A stretch of 64,000 nucleotides of DNA from Candidatus Delongbacteria bacterium. Lineage in GTDB: Bacteria; CAIWAD01. Shown here piece by piece: positions 1 through 7,755 of this stretch. Both the position numbers and the translations under genes were made by a program. The DNA is taken from contig JBAYTZ010000014.1 of assembly GCA_041675285.1 (NCBI GenBank), positions 30,484-94,483 on the forward strand, written 5' to 3'. Each line of letters opens with the position of its first letter. Positions within the stretch are counted from its first letter, which is position 1. The notes below the pieces were generated by a model, which saw only the letters and a list, made by a program, of their open reading frames with translations, did no database searches and was not told where the DNA came from.

Positions 1-1
1 C

Positions 2-229
2 GAAAAGTATAAAGATGGGACACCGGTTATATTTGGCTTCTTTGACGCGGACCGTCCAGAACTGGGCTTCATTGATGCTCTACCGCAGTTTAGGTTGTCT
101 TCGTTTTCAATTGTCCGAAAAAATGAGCTGACAAGGCATGACCCGGAATATGATTTGCTGCCGCTTTGGGAAACTGGTGGAGTTTGGCAAGGCCCAGGTG
201 AGCCGCCTACTCGGAAATCTTCGGCATAA
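2..229 (+). CDS. C-terminal part of an integron cassette gene, function unknown
   Basis: An open frame enters from the left edge and ends at TAA 227-229, giving 75 residues (EKYKDGTPVIFGFFDADRPE at the visible start). The stop codon overlaps the left core of the following attC site, which is how a cassette gene normally ends. The fragment is acidic to neutral with no motif I recognise, and the true start lies outside the window. Being co-oriented with the next four cassette genes supports reading it as the last part of another cassette. Function cannot be assigned. Confidence 0.6.
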   Translation, partial: EKYKDGTPVIFGFFDADRPELGFIDALPQFRLSSFSIVRKNELTRHDPEYDLLPLWETGGVWQGPGEPPTRKSSA

Positions 230-351
230 CATGTGCTTGCAGCCGACTTTGCGCCTGTCACGGCGCTTGCGAGAAGTGAGCGAAGAGGAAGACAAAGAAA
301 GCTAAGGCAAGCGCCGCGCCAGGCGCGCCGCGGCTGAAGCCAACGTTATGT
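224..351 (+). repeat. attC: attC recombination site 1
   Basis: This is a 128-bp imperfect inverted repeat between a left core-like GCATAAC (224-230) and a right core GTTATGT (345-351, fitting GTTRRRY). The arms TGCAGCCGACTTTGCGCC and GGCGCGCCGCGGCTGAAGC can pair in the folded bottom strand. The left-core side overlaps the stop codon of the preceding cassette gene. It belongs to the same sequence family as the sites at 2935 and 5106. Confidence 0.88.
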
Positions 352-383
352 GCAGTTGAAGTTGTCATGCAAAGGAACATAAA

Positions 384-2078
384 ATGACACCCGCAGAATT
401 TGAGCAATCCGTTGATAAAGCTGTTGAGCGACTGCAGATATTCGGTCTTCCCTCAAAGTGCATATTCGGTGCTGTGTTCGGTGTGATTGATAATTTGTTT
501 AACGGTAAGAGATTTAGTGAAAACATCGAGCCAAGAATCGATGCAGGCTGCGCACTGATTGGTCGACTCTCCTATATGGCACCACTGTTACTTACATGCG
601 ATAGTACGCAGATAGGTAGTAGCGCACTTGACACACAACAGGCTTACTTCTCCGTCGATTCAGATGGAGAACAGTTAAAGCTATTGCAAGCATATGGCCA
701 TTTCTGTGAGATAATGCCTGAAGTACATCGTGGATACTACAAGGTCATAGAATGCACTACAAACCGGTTGCGACTCGAACATAGCAGCCCTGAATTCAGG
801 CACTCTGAATCGCTAGATATCATACTATCAGATTTAGCGTTGCCCTACCTTGTTCGTGTTCCTACAAACTACATGAATATGTTTGATAGGCAGGCAGAGC
901 AATTACCAAAAGGAGACAGTGAGTTTCTAAACAAGACACTGGAAATTCTGTTTAATCATCACGCTACTCACACATTTGAAGTGCCAATATTATCATCCAC
1001 AGGCTTTCTTTCGGGAGTTGGTGTATCCTATGAGGAATTTAAGCGTTTCCGTGCTGCATGGTTTGCATTCGCAGACTATTGTTTAGGAATGGCAGCAGCG
1101 ATATCTCGATTAGGTGTAAACGACCCTAGCAGACAAGAGCAGTTGTTGCCTGAGCTATTCGAATGGCAGACCATAAACTTTAAAGAATATTTCTGCAAAG
1201 ATCTAATTATAAAAATCTCCAATATCCATCCCGATTCATATGAGAAGATTCTCAGCTTGTACTCATTCTACACTAATAATGAGGAATCTGACATGCGGTT
1301 CGGAGATGGTTTTTTTCCGCCATTTATTCGGTACAAAGAATCTATCTGCTTCAATCCAAATACTCTTCAAATCATGCTTTCAGAAAGAAACATTCCCTAT
1401 GTATTGAACAAAATTGATCGAAAAAGATTTGATGGTGAGATATCAGAATACATGGAACCCCAGTTGATAAGTATTGCTGTAAAGCTGTTGAAGGCAATTG
1501 GCAATTGGGTGATAGTTGAGAACAAAGCCTGGGCGGGGGGTGAATTCGATATTCTGGTATATGCCCAACATGAAAACGTTGTACTGCATATCCAAGCAAA
1601 ATCGGCCATACCAGCACAAGGCGCAAGAATGATCAAGGCAAATGAAAGCCGCATCAAAGAAGGATTAAGGCAACTAAGAGTTTTCAGAGAAAAGCCTCAA
1701 TCTTTTCAGGACTCGATCCTATCTAAGGCATTGGGCTTGAAAGTCTGCAACGCTTTAGTTTTAGATTCAGTACTTAGTCGTTCCAGTTTTGGAACTCATA
1801 ACCTATGGTCAGAACTTGATAACACAATTCCATTGTCACCGACAATACTGTTGCACCTAGTGAGGAAGTACAAAGACTCAACACAACAAATTTTATTAAC
1901 GGATATTAAGAATGAGATTGAGAGTTTCTTCGAGTTTATTTTGGATGATATGTGTCCGATATGGTCGGAAGCAATACTTGAAATTTCCGATAAGCAAGTT
2001 CTCTTTCCGCTGCTTGAGTTTGATGCAAACAATCTATCAAAACTGCGCGAAAGACTATGGAACTACTACGCAGTTTAA
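384..2078 (+). CDS. Cassette protein with a possible PD-(D/E)xK-like C-terminal nuclease motif
   Basis: The 564-residue protein starts at ATG 384 after AAAGGA and fills a cassette between two attC sites. The first about 350 residues show no recognised fold. Around residues 385-410 the segment GGEFDILVYA followed by VVLHIQAKS has the layout of a PD-(D/E)xK nuclease core (D, then x-x-K on the next strand), except that Q replaces the usual acidic residue before A-K. It may be a diverged nuclease or a nuclease-like domain that has lost activity. Base composition is clearly more AT-rich than the phage genes to the right, typical of a captured cassette. No transmembrane segment or signal peptide is seen. 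A defence role is only an inference from cassette context and the motif. Confidence 0.65.
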   Translation: MTPAEFEQSVDKAVERLQIFGLPSKCIFGAVFGVIDNLFNGKRFSENIEPRIDAGCALIGRLSYMAPLLLTCDSTQIGSSALDTQQAYFSVDSDGEQLKLLQAYGHFCEIMPEVHRGYYKVIECTTNRLRLEHSSPEFRHSESLDIILSDLALPYLVRVPTNYMNMFDRQAEQLPKGDSEFLNKTLEILFNHHATHTFEVPILSSTGFLSGVGVSYEEFKRFRAAWFAFADYCLGMAAAISRLGVNDPSRQEQLLPELFEWQTINFKEYFCKDLIIKISNIHPDSYEKILSLYSFYTNNEESDMRFGDGFFPPFIRYKESICFNPNTLQIMLSERNIPYVLNKIDRKRFDGEISEYMEPQLISIAVKLLKAIGNWVIVENKAWAGGEFDILVYAQHENVVLHIQAKSAIPAQGARMIKANESRIKEGLRQLRVFREKPQSFQDSILSKALGLKVCNALVLDSVLSRSSFGTHNLWSELDNTIPLSPTILLHLVRKYKDSTQQILLTDIKNEIESFFEFILDDMCPIWSEAILEISDKQVLFPLLEFDANNLSKLRERLWNYYAV

Positions 2079-2100
2079 TGGGAATCTAAATTGTAATAGC

Positions 2101-2229
2101 ACATAACAACTGCATGAAGCTGATGCCTCGCCTTGTCGCGGCCTTTGCCCTGGCAGATGACGCCTGCGCGTCAGGCTTGACGAGCAAAGCCCGCGCCAAG
2201 CCGGTCACAGCTTATGCAGAACGTTATGC
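2101..2229 (+). repeat. attC: attC recombination site 2
   Basis: 129 bp from ACATAAC (2101-2107) to GTTATGC (2223-2229). The arms AACTGCATGAAGCT and AGCTTATGCAGAACGTT are complementary, as are the inner segments GGCCTTTGC and GCAAAGCCC. The stem sequence differs from the sites at 224, 2935 and 5106, so this cassette carries a different attC lineage. Confidence 0.85.
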
Positions 2230-2243
2230 ACAAGGAGCAGTAG

Positions 2244-2924
2244 TTGTCTAATCAAGAGATTGAAGAAACGACAGGCGATAGGCTGTCTCAGGCTAAGATC
2301 TACTTCGCATTTGTCAACGATCATGCCTCTTCACTTGATGACAAGGCGCGTACTCTTTTAACGATCGTATCATTACTAATCGGAACAGGGGTTCTGACTT
2401 TTTTCAAAGCGACTTTTGACAGTCAAGCAACCCTTAGCATTCGTCTAGCTTTTGTGGTGCTTGAATTGTCTCTATTGGCAACCTCAGCTGTTGCATTCTT
2501 CAAAATTCTGAACGTTTTGCGACTTCACGGATATAAGGGACCGCCTGATGCAAAAGGATTCCTGGAAAAGTTCAGAACAGAAGATGCCAAGACGACGAGG
2601 GAATCACTGGCGCATTATTATGCTGCTGCGGCGGCAGAAAATTCAGAGCAAGTAAACACGATGGCCTCATGTTTGAAGGAGGCTTTCATTTGGACAAAAG
2701 TCGCATTCGGGGTGTTTCTGTTGTCAATCGTTACGTTAACACTCGCAATGTCATTTGGTGGAGAGCCAAAAATGTCAAACCAGAATGAAGCTCCAAAAAA
2801 TCCCGCAAGCGGGACAACATCAGGTCAAGGATCGCAACCAACTCAACCGGCATCATCAGCACCGCCTGAACCTAAGCCAGTTCCGGGAACTCGAATTGAA
2901 AAGAGCGATACACCTGGCAAGTAG
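2244..2924 (+). CDS. Small membrane protein resembling Pycsar/SLATT-type TM effectors
   Basis: Start is TTG 2244, preceded by GGAGCAG; no ATG in frame would keep the first domain. The 226-residue product has a helical N-terminus, then DDKARTLLTIVSLLIGTG leading into a first membrane helix (about residues 38-55). A second helix lies at about 70-92 and a third at about 150-170. A Gln/Pro/Ser-rich cytoplasmic tail follows. The D-x-KA-x-x-LL-x-I signature just before the first helix is what is seen in the TM effectors of Pycsar-like systems (PycTM/DUF5706-type). No cyclase is encoded next to it, so a complete Pycsar system is not present here. It lies alone in a cassette between two attC sites. 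Membrane topology is well supported; the effector assignment is an inference. Confidence 0.6.
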   Translation: MSNQEIEETTGDRLSQAKIYFAFVNDHASSLDDKARTLLTIVSLLIGTGVLTFFKATFDSQATLSIRLAFVVLELSLLATSAVAFFKILNVLRLHGYKGPPDAKGFLEKFRTEDAKTTRESLAHYYAAAAAENSEQVNTMASCLKEAFIWTKVAFGVFLLSIVTLTLAMSFGGEPKMSNQNEAPKNPASGTTSGQGSQPTQPASSAPPEPKPVPGTRIEKSDTPGK

Positions 2925-2934
2925 AAGTACGTAT

Positions 2935-3060
2935 GCATAACATGCCGTGCAGCCGACTATGCGCTTGTCACAGTGCTTACAGAACTTGACACAAAGAAAC
3001 GTCGGTAAGACGAGGCAAGCGCCGCGCCAAGCGCGACGCGGCTGACGCCAGCCGTTAGGC
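2935..3060 (+). repeat. attC: attC recombination site 3
   Basis: 126 bp from GCATAAC (2935-2941) to GTTAGGC (3054-3060). The arms TGCAGCCGACTATGCGC and GCGCGACGCGGCTGACGCC pair in the folded site. It is nearly identical in plan to attC site 1 (224). Confidence 0.87.
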
Positions 3061-3073
3061 ATTTGGGGGAAAG

Positions 3074-4081
3074 ATGATCAGAACAGCAGCGCAAGAAATC
3101 GAAAAAGTGGAAATGGGTAGACCGCACTTAGTCATTCTTGGCGCAGGGGCAAGTTACGCATCTACACCAACTGGCGATCGATTCGGAAAGCATCTCCCGC
3201 TGATGTCGAATTTGATTGAAATCCTTGAACTTGATGACATCGTTTCGAAATCTGGAATTGACTGTAGCAAGGGCAATTTTGAAACATTCTATTCGGAGCT
3301 TTACTTGCGAAAGGATATGGAATCGCAACGGAGAGAGCTCGAAGAGCGCATTCATCGCTACTTTAGCAGTTTGGAGTTACCGGAAGAACCCACTATCTAC
3401 GACCATCTTGTTCTCAGTCTGCGCGAGAAAGACTATGTAGCGACATTCAATTGGGATCCTTTCCTGGTTCAGGCAATAAAGCGAAATGGCCGACGCTTCC
3501 CAATGCCCCGTCCACTTTTTCTCCATGGAAATGTAGCTGTCGGCTATTGTCGTCATGGGCATTCAATGGGTGACATTGGAAGTTGTTGCTCTAAATGTGG
3601 CGAGAGCTTTGTTCCGACAAGGATTCTGTACCCTGTTGCAGAGAAGAACTATCAAAACACTGAATTCATAGATCGGCAGTGGAGGGCAATCCAGGCAATT
3701 CTAAATGATACATTTATGGTCACAGTTTTTGGCTATGGTGCCCCAGCCACAGATGCGAGTGCGGTTGAATTGCTGAAAACTGCCTGGGGTGGCGGCGACA
3801 CTCGGGTTATGGAAGAGATTGAGATCATCGATATTCGCGATGATAATGAGTTAGAAGATCTTTGGTCACCGTTCATACATTCACATCATTACCGAGTGCA
3901 CAGCTCCTTCTACGATTCGTGGATCTCAAAACATCCCCGCAGAACGGGCGAGGCCTATATCGATCAGTTCATCGATGCGATGTTCATCGAAGACAATCCT
4001 ATTCCACGTGGTTTGAGTTTTACCGGACTCTGGGATTGGTTTCAACCTTTGTCAGATGTAGAATTTGAGGCAAATGTCTGA
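3074..4081 (+). CDS. SIR2-like domain protein (probable NAD-consuming defence effector)
   Basis: 335 residues from ATG 3074 with GGGGGAAAG upstream. It shows the SIR2-like layout: GAGASY at residues 23-28 (nucleotide-binding loop), FNWDPFL at about 125-131 with N126 and D128, LHGNV around H151, a Cys cluster (C159, C171, C172, C175) that could bind zinc, and a second Rossmann segment FGYGAPATDA at about 219-228. Related SIR2-like proteins in Thoeris, DSR and pAgo systems deplete NAD during phage infection. No partner gene sits in this cassette, so it would act alone or be a single-gene system. The fold is well supported; the defence role is an inference. Confidence 0.78.
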   Translation: MIRTAAQEIEKVEMGRPHLVILGAGASYASTPTGDRFGKHLPLMSNLIEILELDDIVSKSGIDCSKGNFETFYSELYLRKDMESQRRELEERIHRYFSSLELPEEPTIYDHLVLSLREKDYVATFNWDPFLVQAIKRNGRRFPMPRPLFLHGNVAVGYCRHGHSMGDIGSCCSKCGESFVPTRILYPVAEKNYQNTEFIDRQWRAIQAILNDTFMVTVFGYGAPATDASAVELLKTAWGGGDTRVMEEIEIIDIRDDNELEDLWSPFIHSHHYRVHSSFYDSWISKHPRRTGEAYIDQFIDAMFIEDNPIPRGLSFTGLWDWFQPLSDVEFEANV

Positions 4082-4202
4082 CAAGAACTTGCAATTGCCC
4101 CGCCCAGCGTCACGCCGCTTGCGTTGGACGCGACGCTAATCTTGGACGGAAATGTTCGCAAGCGGCGCGCCTCTGGGTGGGCAATTGAAGTCAACGTTAG
4201 GT
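4076..4202 (+). repeat. attC: attC recombination site 4
   Basis: 127 bp ending in GTTAGGT (4196-4202). The left core is degenerate (GTCTGAC, 4076-4082) and overlaps the TGA of the SIR2-like gene. Arms CAATTGCCCCGCCCAGCG and CTCTGGGTGGGCAATTG pair, and inner CCGCTTGCG pairs with CGCAAGCGG. This is a third distinct stem sequence in one array. Confidence 0.84.
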
Positions 4203-4226
4203 TCACAAGGAACTGAAGTGACGTAA

Positions 4227-5111
4227 ATGAAGATATTCCCTGATCCACCGCGCTTTGCTGATGAAGTCATCAGGTCATGTAAGCGAACGAATGATTATAG
4301 ACCTATAATATTCGAGTGGTATCAACACGTAATGATGCTTGCTAATGAGGTTTCCCTAATAAGCTTTGAATCACCTTCGGTTAGACAATTGAATAGATTG
4401 CAACATATTGTTCTAGCTGGACTTCTATTTAGATGCAGTAGACTCATGAACTCGGTAGCATTAATTTCACGGAATGGCGAGTTTGGTGAAACTACAGCTA
4501 TTCTGGATCGATGTATATTTGAATCTTCAATAAAAGTTGTTTGGTTATGTCGAAGCGGGACTTATGACAAGTTTGTGCGATTCATGGCCAATGGTCTGAA
4601 AGCCGATGTTTGTTTGAAGAATGAAATCGAAAAGGAGATCAAATCGCGAGGAGGAGCAGTACTGGAGATCGAAAATCGAATGCTGAAGTCAATTGAGAAT
4701 TTCTTAGAGATTTCAAATCTTAGTGAAGAGGATGTAAGAGATTGTAAATGTCTTCCTCGTTTTGATATCATGATGCGTGAAATTGGGGAAAGTGATCTTG
4801 GTTATATAGTAGGACAGAAGATTAACTCACACTTTGTTCACGGAACATGGTCTGGAATGCTACATCATTGTCTGAAGGTTGGTGATGATGGACTGTTGCA
4901 TGTGGGAAGAAGTAGATGTCAAACGCACTTCAGTCAGTATTTAGGTACGGCGCTACAGGTTGTCGTTGCGGTATATGCTTATTGTGAATGGATGTTTGAT
5001 CAGTCAACTGCAAAAGTTTTCAAGGATGCTCTTCAGTTTGTTTATGATGAAGTGCTCAAGGTGGAACAGTCTGCAATGGGACGAGATTTTGACGAGGTGA
5101 ATGGAACCTAA
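4227..5111 (+). CDS. DUF5677-like helical protein in an integron cassette
   Basis: 294 residues from ATG 4227 to TAA 5109-5111. It is an all-helical soluble protein without a signal peptide. The segment around residues 60-105 (ILDRCIFESSIKVVWLCR within it) matches the pattern I know from DUF5677 proteins, where a conserved R-x-x-x-E lies in a helix. The family has no established reaction. Composition is AT-rich with many AGA and ATA codons, unlike the phage genes. Its stop overlaps a perfect RYYYAAC core (ACCTAAC 5106-5112), confirming that it is a cassette gene. Family assignment is moderate; function unknown. Confidence 0.65.
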   Translation: MKIFPDPPRFADEVIRSCKRTNDYRPIIFEWYQHVMMLANEVSLISFESPSVRQLNRLQHIVLAGLLFRCSRLMNSVALISRNGEFGETTAILDRCIFESSIKVVWLCRSGTYDKFVRFMANGLKADVCLKNEIEKEIKSRGGAVLEIENRMLKSIENFLEISNLSEEDVRDCKCLPRFDIMMREIGESDLGYIVGQKINSHFVHGTWSGMLHHCLKVGDDGLLHVGRSRCQTHFSQYLGTALQVVVAVYAYCEWMFDQSTAKVFKDALQFVYDEVLKVEQSAMGRDFDEVNGT

Positions 5112-5220
5112 CAACAGCTTGCAGCCGACTTTGCGCCTGTCACGGCGCTTGCAGGCTGGATTTGAAGAAACGTCGGTAGGAAAAAGCAAGCGACGCGCCA
5201 GACGCGTCGCGGCTGAAGCC
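5106..5220 (+). repeat. attC: attC recombination site 5, truncated at its right core
   Basis: It begins with ACCTAAC (5106-5112) and keeps both stem arms (TGCAGCCGACTTTGCGCC and GCGTCGCGGCTGAAGCC). Where sites 1 and 3 continue into a GTTRRRY core, this copy runs into unrelated sequence (GCGGAGCCAAAG) from 5221. The array therefore ends here, within a few bases of the recombination point. Confidence 0.82.
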
Positions 5221-5832
5221 GCGGAGCCAAAGTCCTCGCCAAATTCTTCTTCAGTGCTGACGAATGGAATCGCGGCGTTCGACTCAGCACGGTCGCCTAA
5301 CCACTTGATCCCATTGAAAATTGACGTCGCTAAGGCGGCAAACCCACTGCTGGAGCGGGCTGAAGGCCAAACAGAGAACAGTTTGCCGAAGACTTGCCTC
5401 GGATCCCCAAGCCCCGCAATGGGGCACTCAACCCATGTACCAGACCCGCTTATCTTGGCTCCCGTGTCTCACGTTGCACGGTTACCTCGGAGTGGATCAT
5501 GTCCCGGCTTACATACATCGCGGCCCTCACCATCGCCCGTCCCATTCACCACTGCGCCCTCTCCCGTTCCATTCTGCTGACCCTCAAGTAGCCCGGAGCG
5601 ACAGTCCAGGCCTGGTTGATCACCAGGTCTAACGCGGACCGTTCGGCCCGGGCATTCCTGTGCTCATCCCATTTCCGTGTGACACACGGATCGGGTGATC
5701 TCTGCCTACAGGTCGCCAGGGCGAACTCTGCCCAGTTCATCACCTGTCGGCTCCGGCGCGCACCCAGCGCCCGGGCCTTGATCCCGCTCTCCGGCGAAGC
5801 CGCGCCGGCGCTGACGCAGCGCTGGAGCGGCC
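5221..5832 (+). other. Junction segment between the cassette array and the phage early region
   Basis: I see no convincing gene in these 612 bases; the open frames have no recognisable product and no good ribosome-binding site. The segment joins the truncated attC to the first phage gene and would be the place to look for a prophage attachment site, but only one end is visible, so no repeat can be shown. A 15-bp perfect dyad lies at 5675-5689. Confidence 0.5.
5675..5689. promoter_or_regulatory. Operator-like 15-bp palindrome
   Basis: CCGTGTGACACACGG is a perfect dyad around a single central base, about 145 bp upstream of the sigma-like gene. It could be a repressor site for the early region. 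No second copy was seen. Confidence 0.35.
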
Positions 5833-6531
5833 ATGCTACCCACCAAACGCACCGATGCCCTCACCCCCCAGTCCGTCGCGGACTACTTGACCCTGGCCGC
5901 GGAAAATGCCGCGCTGCCGGCGACGCTGGAGGCGTTCCTGGCCCTCCTCGGCCCGGAGGGAAAGGACAAGAATGAAGAACGCAAGGCGGCCCTGGCGACG
6001 GTCCTCCAGAAGTTGCAGACAGGGCATCCGGCGCGTGCCAGCATCCAGCTCTGGCTGCTGGTCGCCTATGCCCCCCTGCTCCGAGGGCTTGCCGGCCGCT
6101 ATTCGCGAAATGGCAACGAGCAGGCGGATGTCGAGAGCACTGTCGTGGTCGCATTCCTGGAGACCATCCAAGGCACCCCTGAAGCGCGGCTGAAGGATGC
6201 CTTTCTGCAGAAGCGGGTCTTGGACGACACCAAGGACCGGGTCCGAGTTCACCTGGGTCTGCGAGACTACCAGCAAGACAACCGCATCGAGCTCGTGGCG
6301 GACGACGCAGTGCAGGAGGACCGCGCACCGGACGAGCGGGTGGATGGATACGAGTCGCTGCTGGCCCAGATCAATGAGCTGCCCATCGCCGCCAGCGACC
6401 GCGACCTCTTGGTGGGGATCTATGTCTACGGCTACAGCATGGCCGAGCTGGCCGAGAGGTGGCACATCCCCCACGACACCGTCAAGAAGCGCTACCAGCG
6501 GCTGCTGCGGCGCCTGAAGGAAAAACTCTGA
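5833..6531 (+). CDS. Phage-encoded sigma-70-like (ECF-type) factor
   Basis: 232 residues, ATG 5833 with GGAG at 5824-5827. The middle (about residues 75-115, LLVAYAPLLRGLAGRY then VESTVVVAFLE) resembles sigma region 2. The C-terminus (about 197-230) is a clear region-4 helix-turn-helix, YGYSMAELAERWHIPHDTVK followed by a basic helix. It would bind RNA polymerase and redirect it to phage promoters. It is the first gene of the early block and is directly followed by a 56-bp leader repeat that recurs at 17155, which makes that repeat a candidate target. The linker between regions 2 and 4 is longer than in standard ECF factors. It could alternatively be a sigma-like DNA-binding regulator without polymerase binding. 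Confidence 0.65.
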   Translation: MLPTKRTDALTPQSVADYLTLAAENAALPATLEAFLALLGPEGKDKNEERKAALATVLQKLQTGHPARASIQLWLLVAYAPLLRGLAGRYSRNGNEQADVESTVVVAFLETIQGTPEARLKDAFLQKRVLDDTKDRVRVHLGLRDYQQDNRIELVADDAVQEDRAPDERVDGYESLLAQINELPIAASDRDLLVGIYVYGYSMAELAERWHIPHDTVKKRYQRLLRRLKEKL

Positions 6532-6586
6532 CCCCTGTCCCCTTTGGCCTGATTTCCCGCCCTCTTCTAAGGAAACGACCAAGGAG
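6531..6586 (+). repeat. 56-bp direct repeat, copy 1 (leader of the replication block)
   Basis: ACCCCTGTCCCCTTTGGCC through ACGACCAAGGAG, identical at 55 of 56 positions to 17155-17210. It ends in the ribosome-binding site AAGGAG and lies directly before the ATG of the next gene. No other copy was noticed in the window. Confidence 0.9.
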
Positions 6587-6592
6587 ACCCGG

Positions 6593-6880
6593 ATGACCCA
6601 GACCGCCACCCTGCCCACCACCGCAGACGCCGAAGAGGTCGCCAGCCGCGTCAAGGGAGCTTTCCTCATCCTGACGCTGGAGTTCGGCGGCATCGCTGCG
6701 GAGCACAACCTCGACACCATCGTGACGGAGCGCGTGTCCGCCTCCATCGAGACGGCCCTCCGTGCCTGTCTGGAGCCCCTGGAAAGCCTGCGCACCAAGC
6801 CCGTGCTCGGGGCAACCCTCAACCTCAGACCCTACCCAGCCATAGCCCGCCTTCTGGGCGTCATCCGTGACACGCAGTAA
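6593..6880 (+). CDS. Small phage protein of unknown function
   Basis: 95 residues from ATG 6593, using the AAGGAG at the end of the 56-bp repeat. Predicted mostly helical (ASRVKGAFLILTLEF early, ASIETALRACLEPLESL in the middle), soluble, no signal peptide. It is the first gene of the replication block and lies 25 bp ahead of the SSB-like gene. I do not recognise a family. Confidence 0.6.
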   Translation: MTQTATLPTTADAEEVASRVKGAFLILTLEFGGIAAEHNLDTIVTERVSASIETALRACLEPLESLRTKPVLGATLNLRPYPAIARLLGVIRDTQ

Positions 6881-6905
6881 TCCACATCAATCTGGAGGTC
6901 CCACC

Positions 6906-7676
6906 ATGGGCCGATTCGACGACATGAACAAGCGCCACGAGCAGCACACCCTGGAGAGTGGCCGCTTCCTCAAATTCGACGACGGAGACAAGCACCTGCT
7001 GGTCTTCCTGGGCTTCCCCCACATCCGCGAGGTGTACTGGGACGGCACCAACTACCACGACTGGAAAGACGGCTGCGGCAAGGAGAAAAGCCTGAAGACC
7101 TCGATGAACGTGGCCATCATCGAGCTGGTTGGCGGCAGATACATCTTCAAGGCCCTCAAGGTCCTGGAGAACTCCAAGACGTTCTTCAAGCAGGTCAACA
7201 AGATGGATGTCAAGTACGGCGTCGACAACGAGATCTTCGAAGTTGAGCGCACGGGCCAGAAGGCCAAGGACACCACCTACACGATCCTTCCTGAGGCCCC
7301 CATCAGTCCCGAGCTGCGCGCCCAGCTGGACGCTCTGGAACTCAACGACCTCACCAAGGATCGCGACGACGACGACCAGAAGGGCGGCAGTGGCGGCAGC
7401 ACCACCAAGCAGCCCGATCCCCCGGCCATCATCACCCAGGACGAGGGAAACGCCATCATCGAGCGGCTCAAGGCCCTCAAGGCCGCGCTGGGCGACGCCC
7501 AGGGCGCGCAGATGATGGCCGATTTCCTGGCCAAGTTCGGCATCAAGCAGATCCGCCAGCTCCCAGCGGCCAGGCTCAAGGAAGCCCAGCAGTGGATCGC
7601 GGGAGAGGAGGAGAACCTGCGTCACGCCAAGAATGATGGCGGCGTGGGTGCGGCCGAGGCCGACCCCTTCTCCTGA
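6906..7676 (+). CDS. Probable phage single-stranded DNA-binding protein
   Basis: ATG 6906 after GGAGG is preferred over an upstream in-frame ATG at 6867 that overlaps the preceding gene; product 256 residues. The N-terminal domain (about 1-120) contains a beta-rich stretch KHLLVFLGFPHIREVYWDG. A flexible Asp/Gly/Ser-rich linker (about 155-180) follows, then a helical segment and an acidic tail ending EADPFS. An OB-like core with an acidic tail carrying a D-P-F end is the plan of phage SSB proteins, where the tail recruits replication proteins. It sits directly ahead of helicases, resolvase and primase, as an SSB would. No sequence signature settles the family, so the call rests on architecture and neighbours. 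Confidence 0.5.
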   Translation: MGRFDDMNKRHEQHTLESGRFLKFDDGDKHLLVFLGFPHIREVYWDGTNYHDWKDGCGKEKSLKTSMNVAIIELVGGRYIFKALKVLENSKTFFKQVNKMDVKYGVDNEIFEVERTGQKAKDTTYTILPEAPISPELRAQLDALELNDLTKDRDDDDQKGGSGGSTTKQPDPPAIITQDEGNAIIERLKALKAALGDAQGAQMMADFLAKFGIKQIRQLPAARLKEAQQWIAGEEENLRHAKNDGGVGAAEADPFS

Positions 7677-7689
7677 TCCCGTTCCCCAG

Positions 7690-7727
7690 GGCCCGGTCGA
7701 CTTCCTCACGTGCTTGTCGACCGGGCC
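7690..7727 (+). terminator. Strong hairpin between the SSB-like and DinG-like genes
   Basis: A 12-bp perfect stem GGCCCGGTCGAC / GTCGACCGGGCC with a 14-nt loop. There is no T-run after it, so it may act as an attenuator or mRNA processing/stability element rather than a full intrinsic terminator. Confidence 0.55.
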
Positions 7728-7755
7728 TCACTTCCACCCCAGCAGAGAGCCAATC

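Noticed and set aside
5101..5580. Open frame across the truncated attC
   Set aside because: It codes through the attC stem and junction with no domain or start signal.
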